Assembly (NCBI RefSeq): GCF_002127225.1
Contig: NZ_NFUR01000001.1
Location: 993,592-1,057,591, forward strand
Direction: 5' to 3'
Origin: Sphingomonas sp. IBVSS2
Lineage (GTDB): Bacteria > Pseudomonadota > Alphaproteobacteria > Sphingomonadales > Sphingomonadaceae
DNA: 64,000 bases
The translations under genes and the position numbers were made by a program. The notes beneath the pieces are model-generated. The model searched no databases. It was not told where the DNA came from and saw only the letters and a program-made list of their open reading frames with translations. Of this stretch, positions 32,969 to 44,772 are shown piece by piece (within the stretch, counting starts at the first letter, position 1; every line of letters starts with the position of its first letter).

Positions 32969-34110
32969 GCGGCCTCTCGATTAGGTTCCTCGATCTGGAA
33001 CGGTATCTCGATCTCAACGCTGAACCCCTTCCCTGGGTCCGAACGCGTCTCAAATCGATGGTCAGGCCCGAAAGCCTGGGCCAACCGCTCCTTGATATTG
33101 GCGAGCCCCACGCCGGTTGAAAGGGTCGGCCGCTGCTTGGCCTCGATCAATCCCGGACCCGTATCGGATACGGCGATCTGCACTCGTTCTCCGGCGAGCC
33201 GAGCGGAGACGGTGATATCGGCGCCCTCTTCCTGGGGCGTGACCGCATATTTGATGGCATTCTCGACGAGAGGCTGGAGCAGCAGCGACGGCAGCCGCGC
33301 CTTGGCGACGCGCTCGTCGATGTCGAAATGCGGGCGCAGGCGCTCGTCGAAGCGCATCTTCTCGATCTCGAGATAGAGCTTCAGCGTCTCGGCCTCCTGG
33401 GCGAGGGTGACGTGCGCCGTCGGTTCGTTCGCCAGCGTGTAGCGCAGGAAGGAAGAGAGGCGGGAGAGCATGATGTTCGCCCGCTCGGTCTGCTTCAGCA
33501 GCACCAGCGTGGAGATCGAGTTGAGCGTGTTGAACAGGAAATGCGGGTTGAGCTGGTAGCGCAGCATCGCCAGCTGGGCATGGCTCGCCTGCACTTCCAG
33601 CGCCTGCATCTGGTCGATCTGCTGCTCGACGATCAGATAGAAGTTGATCGCGAAATAGAGCGCGGACCAGCCGGCCAGCACGGTGAAGTTGATGAACACG
33701 GTGCCGACGACCAGATTGAACGAAATGTTCGGCGTCGGCATCTTGATGAAGGAATAGATGAAGGCGTCGAGCACCGCATAGATCGCCGTCGCCGTGCCCA
33801 GCGTCGCCAGCGTCAGCAGGATGCCCGGAATGCGCGGCAGCCGGCGATAATAGCCGTAGAGCGTCGAGAGCAGCAGCGTCAGGCAATAGCCGATGATCGA
33901 TTCGATGATCACCGCGATCACGCCCTCGACGCTGAAGCCGTTGGACAGCGACACCACGGTGCGCAGCAGCAGATAGCCGGTCCAGCCGCCGGCCTGGAGC
34001 ATCCAGAAGGCGCGGTTCTTGTCCTCGAAGAACGGGCGCGACAGCGCGGCGGGCGCCGGCTGCTTCAACGGCTGGGCGAGGAACGGGGAGCTAGGATCCA
34101 GGGTAGCCAC
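32965..34110 (-). CDS. LytS/YpdA-type sensor histidine kinase
   Basis: A 381-residue membrane kinase. Four membrane helices fill about residues 35-155 with no large periplasmic domain, so the signal is probably in or at the membrane. The His_kinase motif is LRYQLNPHFLFNTLNSIST (phospho-His), followed by the ATPase domain with LLLQPLVENAIKYAV (N box), SDTGPGL and GVGLANIKERL. I place the start at GTG 34110, preceded by AGAGG; a TTG at 34146 is possible. Operon with the LytTR regulator; no obvious target gene is adjacent. Confidence 0.92.
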   Translation of the reverse strand: MATLDPSSPFLAQPLKQPAPAALSRPFFEDKNRAFWMLQAGGWTGYLLLRTVVSLSNGFSVEGVIAVIIESIIGYCLTLLLSTLYGYYRRLPRIPGILLTLATLGTATAIYAVLDAFIYSFIKMPTPNISFNLVVGTVFINFTVLAGWSALYFAINFYLIVEQQIDQMQALEVQASHAQLAMLRYQLNPHFLFNTLNSISTLVLLKQTERANIMLSRLSSFLRYTLANEPTAHVTLAQEAETLKLYLEIEKMRFDERLRPHFDIDERVAKARLPSLLLQPLVENAIKYAVTPQEEGADITVSARLAGERVQIAVSDTGPGLIEAKQRPTLSTGVGLANIKERLAQAFGPDHRFETRSDPGKGFSVEIEIPFQIEEPNREAA

Positions 34111-34201
34111 GCCCAAGCCTCTAACACCGCTGACAGGCGGGGGCAAAGAGGCGTAGGCTGTCCGCGCCGGCGCGAGACCGGGACGATGGTGGAGAGCGAG
34201 G

Positions 34202-34789
34202 ATGGATCAGGGCGGCGAACGCGCGAAATTCCACGCGATGACCGAAGGCACTGCCGAGGACTGGGCGATCATCGGCGGGGCGTTCCGCGGCTTTGCGGGC
34301 GGATTGCCCGATCGGATCCTGGGGCACCTGAAGCTGCTCGATGGCGATTTCGGCGGATTCGCGATCGACCGGCTGCAGCATTCGCTCCAGACCGCGACGC
34401 GCGCGCATCGCGACGGACGTGGCGAGGATTATGTGGTGATGGCCCTGCTCCACGACATCGGCGACACGCTGGGGAGCTACAACCATCCCGAGATCGCCGC
34501 GGCGATCCTGCGCCCCTTCGTCAGCGAGGAACTACACTGGATCGCCGACAAGCACGGCGCCTTTCAGGGCTATTATTTCTTCCACCATCTCGGGCTGGAC
34601 CGCGATGTGCGCGAGGGGTTTCGCGGGCATCCGCATTTCGAGGCATGCGCGGAATTCTGCGCGCACTATGATCAGGCGGCGTTCGATCCCGCCTATGAGA
34701 GCGCGCCGCTCGCCTTTTTCGAACCGATGGTCCGCCGCGTCTTCGCCCGGCCGCTGAACAGCATCTACGCCAGGGCGGCCGAGGCGTGA
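34202..34789 (+). CDS. HD-domain phosphohydrolase
   Basis: A 195-residue metal-dependent hydrolase. The first metal histidine is in LQHSLQTATRAHRDG, the HD pair in VVMALLHDIGD, and further histidines in SYNHPEI and FFHHLGLDRD. The spacing resembles the small HD proteins that act on phosphonate or nucleotide substrates, including PhnZ-like oxygenases, but substrate is not readable. Start ATG at 34202 with GGAG 7 bases upstream. Alone on its strand, divergent from the LytS kinase. Confidence 0.85.
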   Translation: MDQGGERAKFHAMTEGTAEDWAIIGGAFRGFAGGLPDRILGHLKLLDGDFGGFAIDRLQHSLQTATRAHRDGRGEDYVVMALLHDIGDTLGSYNHPEIAAAILRPFVSEELHWIADKHGAFQGYYFFHHLGLDRDVREGFRGHPHFEACAEFCAHYDQAAFDPAYESAPLAFFEPMVRRVFARPLNSIYARAAEA

Positions 34790-34942
34790 TTTGCTGATGC
34801 CGCGGGGAGGGGGCAGGTGCCTGTCCGCCCGCGGGGAGCCCGGACAAGCTATTGAACTATTTCCGCCATCTCCGTGCAGGCGGGATGGGCCGGCGGATAT
34901 GCGCTCACTGCCCGGAAGCCGTGCAGGCAAGCCTGCCAAACG

Positions 34943-34976
34943 AAAACCGCCGCCCCGTTTCCGGAGCGGCGGCTTC
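34943..34976 (-). terminator. Rho-independent terminator of the TonB receptor gene
   Basis: On the minus strand GCCGCCGCTCCGGAAACGGGGCGGCGGTTTTCG forms a strong stem (CCGCCGC/GCGGCGG) followed by TTTT, 30 bases past the receptor stop. The rest of 34790-35005 holds a small GCAGGC/GCCTGC palindrome at 34923 and no gene. Confidence 0.8.
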
Positions 34977-35005
34977 GTGTTCCCGTTCGGGAAGCGGGTC
35001 TTGGC

Positions 35006-37798
35006 TTAGAAGCCGACGACCAGCGTGCCCATCACGGTGCGCGGGTAACCGATCTGGGTGAACGGCGGGTTGCCGTAGTTGGTGATCGCACCCGTCGTCG
35101 CGTTGTAGGTCGGGCCCTGGTTCAGCGCGCCGTTGCCGCTGTTGATCGAACCGACCCAGAACTCGTTGAACAGGTTGCGAACGTTGACCTGGAAATAGGT
35201 CTTCTTGTTCAGGCCGGCCCAGGTGAGGTCGACACGCGCGTTGAGGTCAACCAGCGTGTAGGCCGGGGTCTTGGCCGGGAAGATGTCGAAGGTCTGGACC
35301 GCACCGTTGACGGTGAGGGCCTGACGGATCGGCTCGTTGGTGTCGTAGATGTAGCGCGGACCGGTGCGCTTCACGTCGATGCCGAGCGAGACCGGCTCGA
35401 TGTCGACCGTCGCGCCGCCACCGAAGGTGTAGACGGGAGCGTTCGACTCGCGCTTGCCGGCGGTCGGCGCGTAGATGATCGTGCCGGCCGTGGTGCGGGC
35501 CACCTCGACGTTGTTCACGATCTCCGAGTGGAGGTACGAACCAAAGGCGTAGACGCTCAGCTCCTTGACGGGCTGGTAGGTCACCGAGCCGTCGAAGCCG
35601 TACTTACGCACGGTGCCGAGGTTGCGGTAGACCGACTTTTCCAGCTCGGGATCGTAGGACGAAGCGAGACGGTTCTTGTAGTTGGTGTACCACGCGCCGA
35701 ACTGCGCCTGCAGCGTCGCCGAGCGATAGCGGATGCCGAGGTCGAAATTGTCCGTGCTCTCCGGCTTCGGCGTCGCGCGCTCCGAACCCTTCGGGAAGTA
35801 GAAGGAGTTGTAGAGGTTGTCGGTGCCCGGGACCTGCAGGCCCTTCGAATAGTTGCCGAACACGTCGACCTGCGGGGTCAGCGACCAGGTGTAGCCGATG
35901 TTCGGCAGCACGCGGTTGTAGTTGAGGACGCGCTGCTGCGGCCCCTGCGTCGCGAACGAGCAGGTGGTCACGCCGGTGGTCGCCGGCGGCACCGGCGGGG
36001 CGGTGACGCAGGTTGCGCCCGAAGCCGCGGCCGCGCTCTGGGTCACCGTCTGGATCGGGGTACCGGCGAGGAAGCCGGCGACCTGCGAACCGCACTCGAT
36101 GAAGCCCGAAGCGCTCGAAGTGGCGCAGTAGTTGGTCAGGTTGCGGCGCATGAACGGCGCGCGGACGCCCGCGTTGATCTTCAGCGTGCCGTCGAAGAAC
36201 TCGCCGCGATATTCGGCCGCGACCTGCTGCAGGATCGCGTACGAAAGACGATCGCGCTTCTGCAGCGAGTTGCCGTTCGCGTCGAGGATCGGGTTGTTGA
36301 CCGGGAAGACGTCGAAGGGCTTGCCGTTGAGCTGCAGATAGCCGAGCTCGCCGGTCTGACGGTGGCGCGCACGGTCATAGGTGTAGGCGATACGGACGCT
36401 CTGGTCGGGCGACAGGTCGTAGCGCAGCGACGCGATGACGCCGATGCGGTGCGTCTGGGTCTGGCTGGGGGCCAGGACGCGGACGGTGTCGAGCGTGTCG
36501 CCGTCGCCGTTCAGGTCGCGGCCGGCATAGGGGTTGCCGCCCCAATAGCCCGGCTGGCAGTTCACCGTGCCGCTGTTCGCGGTGGTGTTGCAGTTCGCGC
36601 GCGCCGGCGAGCCCGCCGGGTTGAGGTCGAACGCCGACTCGTTCGCGACGACGGTGCCGCCGCCATTGGCCTTCACGAACTGGTAGCTCGGATCGACCGT
36701 GAGGACGAGGCCGTCGGACAGGGTGAAGCGCGACTGGGCGCGGATGTTGGCGGTGTTCGACGGGTTATAGCGCTCGTCGAAGGTCGAGCCGCAGCTGTTG
36801 GCCAGGTCGGCCTGGCCCGCGCGGGCCACCGTGTTGATGGTGCAGGCCGGGATGTTGTAGAACGCTTCGCCGTTGTTCATCGGGTAGCGGTCGGTCGCGT
36901 TCACGCCGGTGAAGCGCGTGCCGTTGGAGATGACGACCTGCTGGCCCGTGGGGCACGGGGTGGTGGTGACGGCGCAGCCGACCGCACGCTGCACGGTGTC
37001 CCAGCGCAGCGGCACCGAGCCCTGGAAGTTGTTGCGGTTCTGGTTGTAGTGGCCCGCGATCGCAATGAAGTCGCCGCTATCGCCCAGCGGCTGATAGATC
37101 TTGGCGTTGAACTGCTGCTTGTCGATCTTCGAGTTCGGGTTCCAGCGCTGATAGTTGCGCGCCTGGCTCGCCGCGAACCAAGCGCGGGTGCCGGCCGAAG
37201 TGAACTCGCCGGTGTCGACGAGGCCGAAGGTGCGGAAGAAGCCGTACTGGCCCACCGAGCCGACCAGCTTCACGCCGAAGTCACGGCTGGGGACGCGCGT
37301 GCGGTAGTTGACGGTCGAACCGGTGGCGCCGGCGGTCGGCGAGTCGACGTCGGTCGAGCCGAGGTTGACGTTGACCTGCTCGATCAGCTCGGGATCGATC
37401 TGCTGGTTCGAATAGATGGCGTAGTTGCCCGAGTCGTTCAGCGGCACGCCGTCGAAGGTCTGGCTGATGCGCGTCGAGTCGAAGCCGCGGATGCTCATCG
37501 AGCCGCCCGACGAACCATAGGGATCGTTATTCTGGAAGCTGACGCCCGGAAGCTGATTGATCAGATCGTTGACGCTGGCGCCCGGCGCCTGGCGTTCGAT
37601 GAATTCCTGCGTGAGGACGCCCTTGGCCCGCGAGGTGTCCGGAATGATGATTCCGTTCACGCCATTGTCGGCACGGCCGCCGGTCACGACGATCTCGGTC
37701 TCGCCCTCGAAGTCCTGCGTACCGGTGGACTGCGCGAACGCCGCCCCCGGGACCATCAGCGCGGCAAAAGCCACGCCCGCAAAAAGCTTGGTGCGCAT
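35006..37798 (-). CDS. TonB-dependent outer-membrane receptor
   Basis: A 930-residue receptor. A signal peptide (MRTKLFAGVAFAALMVPGAAFAQ) is followed by the TonB-box-like EIVVTGG, the plug domain (about 50-160; INQLPGVSFQNNDPYGSSGGSMSIRGFDSTRISQTFDGVPLND) and a 22-strand barrel ending in VVGF with the C-terminal Phe required for assembly. Three cysteine pairs in extracellular loops (for example CAVTTTPC, CQPG..) suggest disulfides. The ligand is unknown: no siderophore, B12 or sugar gene flanks it. A TonB-family protein is encoded at 50.5-51.4 kb. The 37799-37967 upstream gap contains the promoter; I found no riboswitch-like conserved boxes. Confidence 0.95.
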   Translation of the reverse strand: MRTKLFAGVAFAALMVPGAAFAQSTGTQDFEGETEIVVTGGRADNGVNGIIIPDTSRAKGVLTQEFIERQAPGASVNDLINQLPGVSFQNNDPYGSSGGSMSIRGFDSTRISQTFDGVPLNDSGNYAIYSNQQIDPELIEQVNVNLGSTDVDSPTAGATGSTVNYRTRVPSRDFGVKLVGSVGQYGFFRTFGLVDTGEFTSAGTRAWFAASQARNYQRWNPNSKIDKQQFNAKIYQPLGDSGDFIAIAGHYNQNRNNFQGSVPLRWDTVQRAVGCAVTTTPCPTGQQVVISNGTRFTGVNATDRYPMNNGEAFYNIPACTINTVARAGQADLANSCGSTFDERYNPSNTANIRAQSRFTLSDGLVLTVDPSYQFVKANGGGTVVANESAFDLNPAGSPARANCNTTANSGTVNCQPGYWGGNPYAGRDLNGDGDTLDTVRVLAPSQTQTHRIGVIASLRYDLSPDQSVRIAYTYDRARHRQTGELGYLQLNGKPFDVFPVNNPILDANGNSLQKRDRLSYAILQQVAAEYRGEFFDGTLKINAGVRAPFMRRNLTNYCATSSASGFIECGSQVAGFLAGTPIQTVTQSAAAASGATCVTAPPVPPATTGVTTCSFATQGPQQRVLNYNRVLPNIGYTWSLTPQVDVFGNYSKGLQVPGTDNLYNSFYFPKGSERATPKPESTDNFDLGIRYRSATLQAQFGAWYTNYKNRLASSYDPELEKSVYRNLGTVRKYGFDGSVTYQPVKELSVYAFGSYLHSEIVNNVEVARTTAGTIIYAPTAGKRESNAPVYTFGGGATVDIEPVSLGIDVKRTGPRYIYDTNEPIRQALTVNGAVQTFDIFPAKTPAYTLVDLNARVDLTWAGLNKKTYFQVNVRNLFNEFWVGSINSGNGALNQGPTYNATTGAITNYGNPPFTQIGYPRTVMGTLVVGF

Positions 37799-37967
37799 TA
37801 GAGGTGTTTCCCTTTCGGTGTGTGCTTATCGTCTGCACTGAACGCGGTGCGGTTCACCGTCGTCGCCGCCCATGCGATTAATTTATGTCGGTCCTGTGAC
37901 AGTCAATCCGAGTCCTGCGGGGCAGGCCGGTTAATCTGCGATTCAGGATTGTTGCGTTGCAAAAAAG

Positions 37968-40130
<2,163 letters not shown>

Positions 40131-40172
40131 TCAAGCTTGAAGACGTGCGGATGCGTAACGACATGATCGGCA

Positions 40173-41330
40173 ATGCGCCCGGTCCGGATCGTCCTTGCCA
40201 TCTTGTTCTGGATCGCGGTCGCGCTGTGCCTTGTCGTCACGGTCGCGCCCTTCTTCCTCGATCGCATCTATTATCGCGGGCCCGTCAGCAGCCATTTCGA
40301 CGGGCAGCGCTTCTTCAATCCCGACGGCGACGCGCTCGACATTTCCGCCGCCCGCCGCAACAGGCTGCTCCGGCAGCAGGTCTTCGGCGACCCGACCCGG
40401 CCCGCCTGGCCCGCGCGCGTGGCGGTGACGCCGGCCAGGCCGCCGGCGCGGGTGACGGGGGGCGAGATGCGCGTCACCTGGATCGGCCATGCCACGGTGC
40501 TGGTGCAGGCGGACGGCGTGAACATCCTCACCGATCCGGTGTGGAGCGAGACCGTCGGACCGTTCGGCATCGGGCCCAGGCGGGTGGCGCCGCCGGGCGT
40601 GCGCTTCGCGGACCTGCCGAAGATCGACCTCGTCCTCGTCAGCCACAATCACTACGACCATATGGACCTGCCCACGCTCAGGCGGCTCCAGGATCGCGAC
40701 CGGCCGCTGATCGTGACGTCGCTGGGCAATGACGCGGTGATGGCCAGGGCCGGCGTGAAGGCGACGGCGCTCGACTGGGGGCAGGGGGTGGCGGCGCCGT
40801 CCGGCGCGGCGGTGACCGTCACGCGGAGCCACCACTGGGGCAGCCGCTGGTTCGCCGATCGCGGCCGCGCGCTGTGGTCGAGCTTCGTGGTGCACCTGCC
40901 GCACGGCAATTTCTTCTTCGCGGGCGATACCGGGCTCGGCGACGGCAAATGGCCGGCCGAGGCGGCGTCGCTCGGCCCGGTCCGCTTCGCCGCGATCCCG
41001 ATCGGCGCCTTCCGCTTCGACGAGGGGCAGATGGCGAGCGGCACGCATATCGGCCCGCGCGATGCGATCCGGGTGTGGGACGGGCTGGGCCGGCCCGATG
41101 CGCTCGCGGTGCATTGGGGCACGTTCCGCCTCTCGCGCGAAGGCTATGCCACGCCGCCCTTCATGCTGCGCGGCATGCTGCGCTGCGCGGGCGAGGATCC
41201 GGCCCGCTTCGCCGCGCACCGGATCGGCGAGAGCTTCACGGTGCCGCCGCTGGGCGGGCCGCCGCCCGCGCCCGATTACGGCGCGCTCGACCATTGCATC
41301 CAGGCCGGCCGGTTCGACGCGCTGCGCTGA
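40173..41330 (+). CDS. NAPE-PLD-like MBL-fold hydrolase, membrane-anchored
   Basis: A 385-residue protein with one N-terminal membrane helix (about 6-27) and a metallo-beta-lactamase domain. Metal ligands are in SHNHYDHMD (HxHxDH), HHWGSRW, FAGDTGLGD and AVHWGTFRLS. The arrangement matches N-acyl-phosphatidylethanolamine phospholipase D-like and UlaG-like hydrolases (romA group). Substrate is presumably a membrane phosphodiester. Start ATG at 40173. Confidence 0.92.
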   Translation: MRPVRIVLAILFWIAVALCLVVTVAPFFLDRIYYRGPVSSHFDGQRFFNPDGDALDISAARRNRLLRQQVFGDPTRPAWPARVAVTPARPPARVTGGEMRVTWIGHATVLVQADGVNILTDPVWSETVGPFGIGPRRVAPPGVRFADLPKIDLVLVSHNHYDHMDLPTLRRLQDRDRPLIVTSLGNDAVMARAGVKATALDWGQGVAAPSGAAVTVTRSHHWGSRWFADRGRALWSSFVVHLPHGNFFFAGDTGLGDGKWPAEAASLGPVRFAAIPIGAFRFDEGQMASGTHIGPRDAIRVWDGLGRPDALAVHWGTFRLSREGYATPPFMLRGMLRCAGEDPARFAAHRIGESFTVPPLGGPPPAPDYGALDHCIQAGRFDALR

Positions 41331-41422
41331 CGCGCCGGATTCGGCACGTCCCCGCTTTTCAGGTGCTTGAAGGGACTCGGCGCCCGGGTTTATTCTCCCG
41401 CGAATCCGGGAGGGGTCCCCCA

Positions 41423-41881
41423 GTGAACAACCGCGCGACGGGCGCCGTGCGACGCTATGATACGACGATCGACCGCGCCGGGCTTGCGCTCGGCGTGGGG
41501 AGCGCGTTCGCGGGCCTGATCGTGCTCGGGCTGCTGCTGCTCGGCGGCAAGCGGGATCCGCTCAGCCTGGTCAGCGGCTGGCTGATCGGCAGCCTGATCG
41601 CCGGCATCGCGATCACGGCGGTGGGCGGCCCGCTCTGGCTGGTGATGCACGTCGCCGGCCTGCGCCGCGCCCACCATGCCGCGCTGGTCGGCGCGGTCAC
41701 GGCGCTCGCCATCTTCGTCGGCGCCCAGACCTATGGCTTCGGGTTGTTCGAGATGCCGCCGATGGACAATCGCGCGCTCCTGTTCCGCTGGATCAGCGCC
41801 GTGGCGTCGAGCGCGATCCTGGCGCTGTTCGCCGCCGGGATCGGCGCCCTGATGTGGCGGATCGCCTATCGCCGCGAATAG
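41423..41881 (+). CDS. Four-helix membrane protein, unknown
   Basis: A 152-residue protein with four membrane helices (about 22-42, 53-77, 87-107 and 122-147) and an N-terminal polar tail. I choose the GTG at 41423, because GGAGGGG lies 7 bases upstream and the resulting MNNRATGAVRRYDTT tail precedes the first helix. I do not recognise the family. Follows the MBL gene by 92 bases on the same strand. Confidence 0.75.
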   Translation: MNNRATGAVRRYDTTIDRAGLALGVGSAFAGLIVLGLLLLGGKRDPLSLVSGWLIGSLIAGIAITAVGGPLWLVMHVAGLRRAHHAALVGAVTALAIFVGAQTYGFGLFEMPPMDNRALLFRWISAVASSAILALFAAGIGALMWRIAYRRE

Positions 41882-41900
41882 CCGCAGGGCTATTCGCGCA

Positions 41901-42470
41901 TCAGGCCTTGCATTCCCCGAGGCGCTTGCCGGTGAGCCGCACGGTCATCGAAGTCGCCTTGGTCTGCCCGGTCGGCGTCTGACGCTGCGTCATCGTCAGG
42001 TCGAACGCGGTCGGGGTCTGGGTGCCGCTGAAGCTCGCCTGCGCCTTGCCCATGGGCGTTTCGCATTCCATCGCGGCATCCAGCTTGCCGCCGACGAAGC
42101 GATATTTCGAGAAGCGGCAGCCCGATGCCATCGCGCCCAGCCTGGAGACGTCGAGCGGCTTCAGCTCCTCGGCCTTGCGGCAGCCGCGCTCGGTGCGGGG
42201 CGGCTTGCCCACATCTTCCTTCATCTTGGCGGCGATCGCCTCGGGCATCGCGCCCGGCTCGAGCGCGACGAGCTGCATCCCGGTTTCCCACTGGCCCGGC
42301 TGGCTGGGCGTCTTGGCATCCGCCGCGGTGGCCTGTTTGGCGACTTCCTCGACGCTGGCATTTTCCAGGCGGATATCGCCGGTCTTGCGCGCGCTTTCCT
42401 CGGTCGAGGGACCCTGGTTGCAGGCGGCGAGCGGGAGCAGGGCTCCAGCGGCGAAGATCGTCAGGCGCAT
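41901..42470 (-). CDS. DUF3617-type lipoprotein
   Basis: A 189-residue protein with a lipobox (LLPLAACNQ) and a DUF3617-like body: [16 protein letters not shown] at the start of the domain, [35 protein letters not shown] and a beta-rich end. Such proteins are periplasmic and uncharacterised. Start ATG at 42470 with GGGGGAA upstream. Divergent from uvrB with a 52-base gap. Confidence 0.87.
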   Translation of the reverse strand: MRLTIFAAGALLPLAACNQGPSTEESARKTGDIRLENASVEEVAKQATAADAKTPSQPGQWETGMQLVALEPGAMPEAIAAKMKEDVGKPPRTERGCRKAEELKPLDVSRLGAMASGCRFSKYRFVGGKLDAAMECETPMGKAQASFSGTQTPTAFDLTMTQRQTPTGQTKATSMTVRLTGKRLGECKA

Positions 42471-42522
42471 GATGTTCCCCCGGGGTTGGCGTATGCGCCA
42501 GCCACACCCCATATTCCCCGCG

Positions 42523-44715
42523 ATGGCAATCCAGATTCGCACCAGCCTGGCCGAGCCCGAGACCGGGCAGAGCTTCGTCCCGCACCGCCCGCAGCGCCCG
42601 GAGAAGTCCGAGGGCGGCAGGCCGTTCCGGCTCGTCAGCGAATATCAGCCCTCGGGCGACCAGCGCTTCGCGATCCCCGAGCTGGTCGAGCAGGCCCAGG
42701 CGGGCGAGCGCGACCAGGTGCTGCTGGGCGTCACCGGCTCGGGCAAGACCTATACCATAGCCAAGGTGATCGAGACGCTGCAGCGCCCGGCGCTGGTGCT
42801 CGCGCCCAACAAGATCCTGGCGGCCCAGCTCTATGGCGAGATGAAGAGCTTCTTCCCCGAGAACGCCGTCGAATATTTCGTCAGCTATTACGACTATTAC
42901 CAGCCCGAGGCCTATGTGCCCCGGTCCGACACGTACATCGAGAAGGAAAGCTCGGTGAACGAGGCGATCGACCGGATGCGGCATTCGGCGACGCGTTCGC
43001 TGCTCGAGCGCGACGACGTGATCATCGTGGCGTCGGTTTCGTGCCTCTACGGCATCGGATCGGTCGAGACCTATTCGGCGATGATCTTCGACCTGAAGAA
43101 GGGCCAGGTGGCCGACCAGCGCGAGATCATCCGCAAGCTGGTCGCGCTCCAGTACAAGCGCAACGACGCGGCGTTCGCGCGCGGCAATTTCCGGGTGCGC
43201 GGCGACAGCCTGGAGATATTCCCGTCGCACTATGAGGACAGCGCCTGGCGCATTTCCTTCTTCGGCGACGATATCGAGGAGATCACCGAGTTCGACCCGC
43301 TGACCGGGGCCAAGGTGGCGAGCCTCGACTATGTCCGCGTCTTCGCCAACTCGCACTATGTCACGCCCGGGCCGACGATGAAGCAGGCGATGGAGGGCAT
43401 CCGCCACGAGCTGACCGAGCGGCTGAAGGAGCTGGAGGCCGAGGGCAAGCTGCTCGAGCATCAGCGGCTGGAGCAGCGGACGAACTTCGACCTGGAGATG
43501 ATCGCGGCCACCGGCAGCTGCGCGGGCATCGAGAATTACAGCCGCTTCCTCACCGGCCGCCTGCCGGGCGAGCCGCCGCCCACCCTGTTCGAATATCTGC
43601 CCGAGAACGCGCTGCTCTTCGTCGACGAGAGCCACCAGACGATCGGCCAGATCAACGGCATGTCGCGCGGCGACCATCGCCGCAAGGTGACGCTGGCCGA
43701 ATATGGCTTCCGCCTGCCCAGCGCGATCGACAACCGGCCGCTGCGCTTCAACGAATGGGAGGCGATGCGCCCGCAGACGGTCTATGTCTCGGCGACGCCC
43801 GGCGGCTGGGAGATGGAGCAGACCGGCGGCGTGTTCGTCGAGCAGGTGATCCGCCCCACCGGCCTCATCGATCCGCCGGTGGAGATCAAGCCGGTCGAGG
43901 AACAGGTCCAGGACCTGATCCAGGAATGCAAGGCGACCACGGCCAAGGGCTATCGCACCCTGGTGACGACGCTCACCAAGCGCATGGCCGAGGACCTGAC
44001 CGAATATATGCACGAGGCGGGCGTGAAGGTCCGCTACATGCATTCGGACACCGAGACGCTGGAGCGCATCGAGCTGATCCGCGACCTGCGCATGGGGGTC
44101 TATGACGTGCTGGTGGGCATCAACCTGCTGCGCGAAGGCCTCGACATCCCGGAGTGCGGGCTGGTGGCGATCCTCGATGCGGACAAGGAAGGGTTCCTGC
44201 GCAGCGAAACGTCGCTGATCCAGACGATCGGCCGCGCGGCGCGCAACGTGGAAGGGCGGGTGATCCTCTATGCCGATCGCATGACCGGCAGCATGGAGCG
44301 CGCGCTCGCCGAGACCGGCCGCCGCCGCGAGAAGCAGCAGGAATATAATGCCGAGCACGGCATCACGCCGGAGACGGTGAAGAAGAATATCGGCGACATC
44401 ATCGCCCATGTCGCCTCGAAGGACCAGGTGACGGTGGAGATCGACGCCGATCGCCCGCACATGGTCGGCCACAACCTGCGCGCCTATATCGAGGAGCTCG
44501 AGAAGAAGATGCGCGACGCGGCGGCGAACCTGGAATTCGAGGAGGCCGGGCGCCTGCGCGACGAGATCCGCGCGCTGGAGGCCGAGGAACTGGGCCTGCC
44601 CGAGGACCAGCGCAAGGCGCCGGTGATGGGGCGGAGCAACGAGGGCAAGCCGGGGACGCGCAAGACGCGCTACGGCAAGGTGCAGAAGAAATGGGGCGGA
44701 GGCGGCCGGCGCTAG
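42523..44715 (+). CDS. uvrB: UvrABC system protein B
   Basis: A 730-residue DNA repair helicase that loads on lesions with UvrA and recruits UvrC. Walker A is [15 protein letters not shown], the damage-verifying beta hairpin is [20 protein letters not shown], Walker B is [13 protein letters not shown], and the second RecA domain ends with QTIGRAARN. The C-terminal UVR motif ([24 protein letters not shown]) is intact, with a basic tail beyond. Start ATG at 42523 (MAIQIRTSL). SOS control is typical of the family; I did not find a clear alphaproteobacterial LexA box in the 52-base upstream gap. Confidence 0.98.
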   Translation: MAIQIRTSLAEPETGQSFVPHRPQRPEKSEGGRPFRLVSEYQPSGDQRFAIPELVEQAQAGERDQVLLGVTGSGKTYTIAKVIETLQRPALVLAPNKILAAQLYGEMKSFFPENAVEYFVSYYDYYQPEAYVPRSDTYIEKESSVNEAIDRMRHSATRSLLERDDVIIVASVSCLYGIGSVETYSAMIFDLKKGQVADQREIIRKLVALQYKRNDAAFARGNFRVRGDSLEIFPSHYEDSAWRISFFGDDIEEITEFDPLTGAKVASLDYVRVFANSHYVTPGPTMKQAMEGIRHELTERLKELEAEGKLLEHQRLEQRTNFDLEMIAATGSCAGIENYSRFLTGRLPGEPPPTLFEYLPENALLFVDESHQTIGQINGMSRGDHRRKVTLAEYGFRLPSAIDNRPLRFNEWEAMRPQTVYVSATPGGWEMEQTGGVFVEQVIRPTGLIDPPVEIKPVEEQVQDLIQECKATTAKGYRTLVTTLTKRMAEDLTEYMHEAGVKVRYMHSDTETLERIELIRDLRMGVYDVLVGINLLREGLDIPECGLVAILDADKEGFLRSETSLIQTIGRAARNVEGRVILYADRMTGSMERALAETGRRREKQQEYNAEHGITPETVKKNIGDIIAHVASKDQVTVEIDADRPHMVGHNLRAYIEELEKKMRDAAANLEFEEAGRLRDEIRALEAEELGLPEDQRKAPVMGRSNEGKPGTRKTRYGKVQKKWGGGGRR

Positions 44716-44772
44716 ACTCCTGAGCCCGCCGCGATAATCCTGCCATGCGATCGCGCATGAAAGGGGGAGCGG

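Noticed and set aside
34874..37801. Open frame of 975 codons on the plus strand, antisense to the TonB receptor
   Set aside because: Composition is Arg/Val/Asp-rich with no domain. It mirrors the codon structure of the receptor on the other strand, which has a signal peptide, plug and barrel.
37799..37967. Possible cobalamin or other riboswitch before the TonB receptor
   Set aside because: I looked for conserved riboswitch boxes and found none; the ligand of the receptor stays open.
42471..42522. LexA/SOS box upstream of uvrB
   Set aside because: The 52-base gap has no GTTC-7-GTTC or similar motif that I could see.
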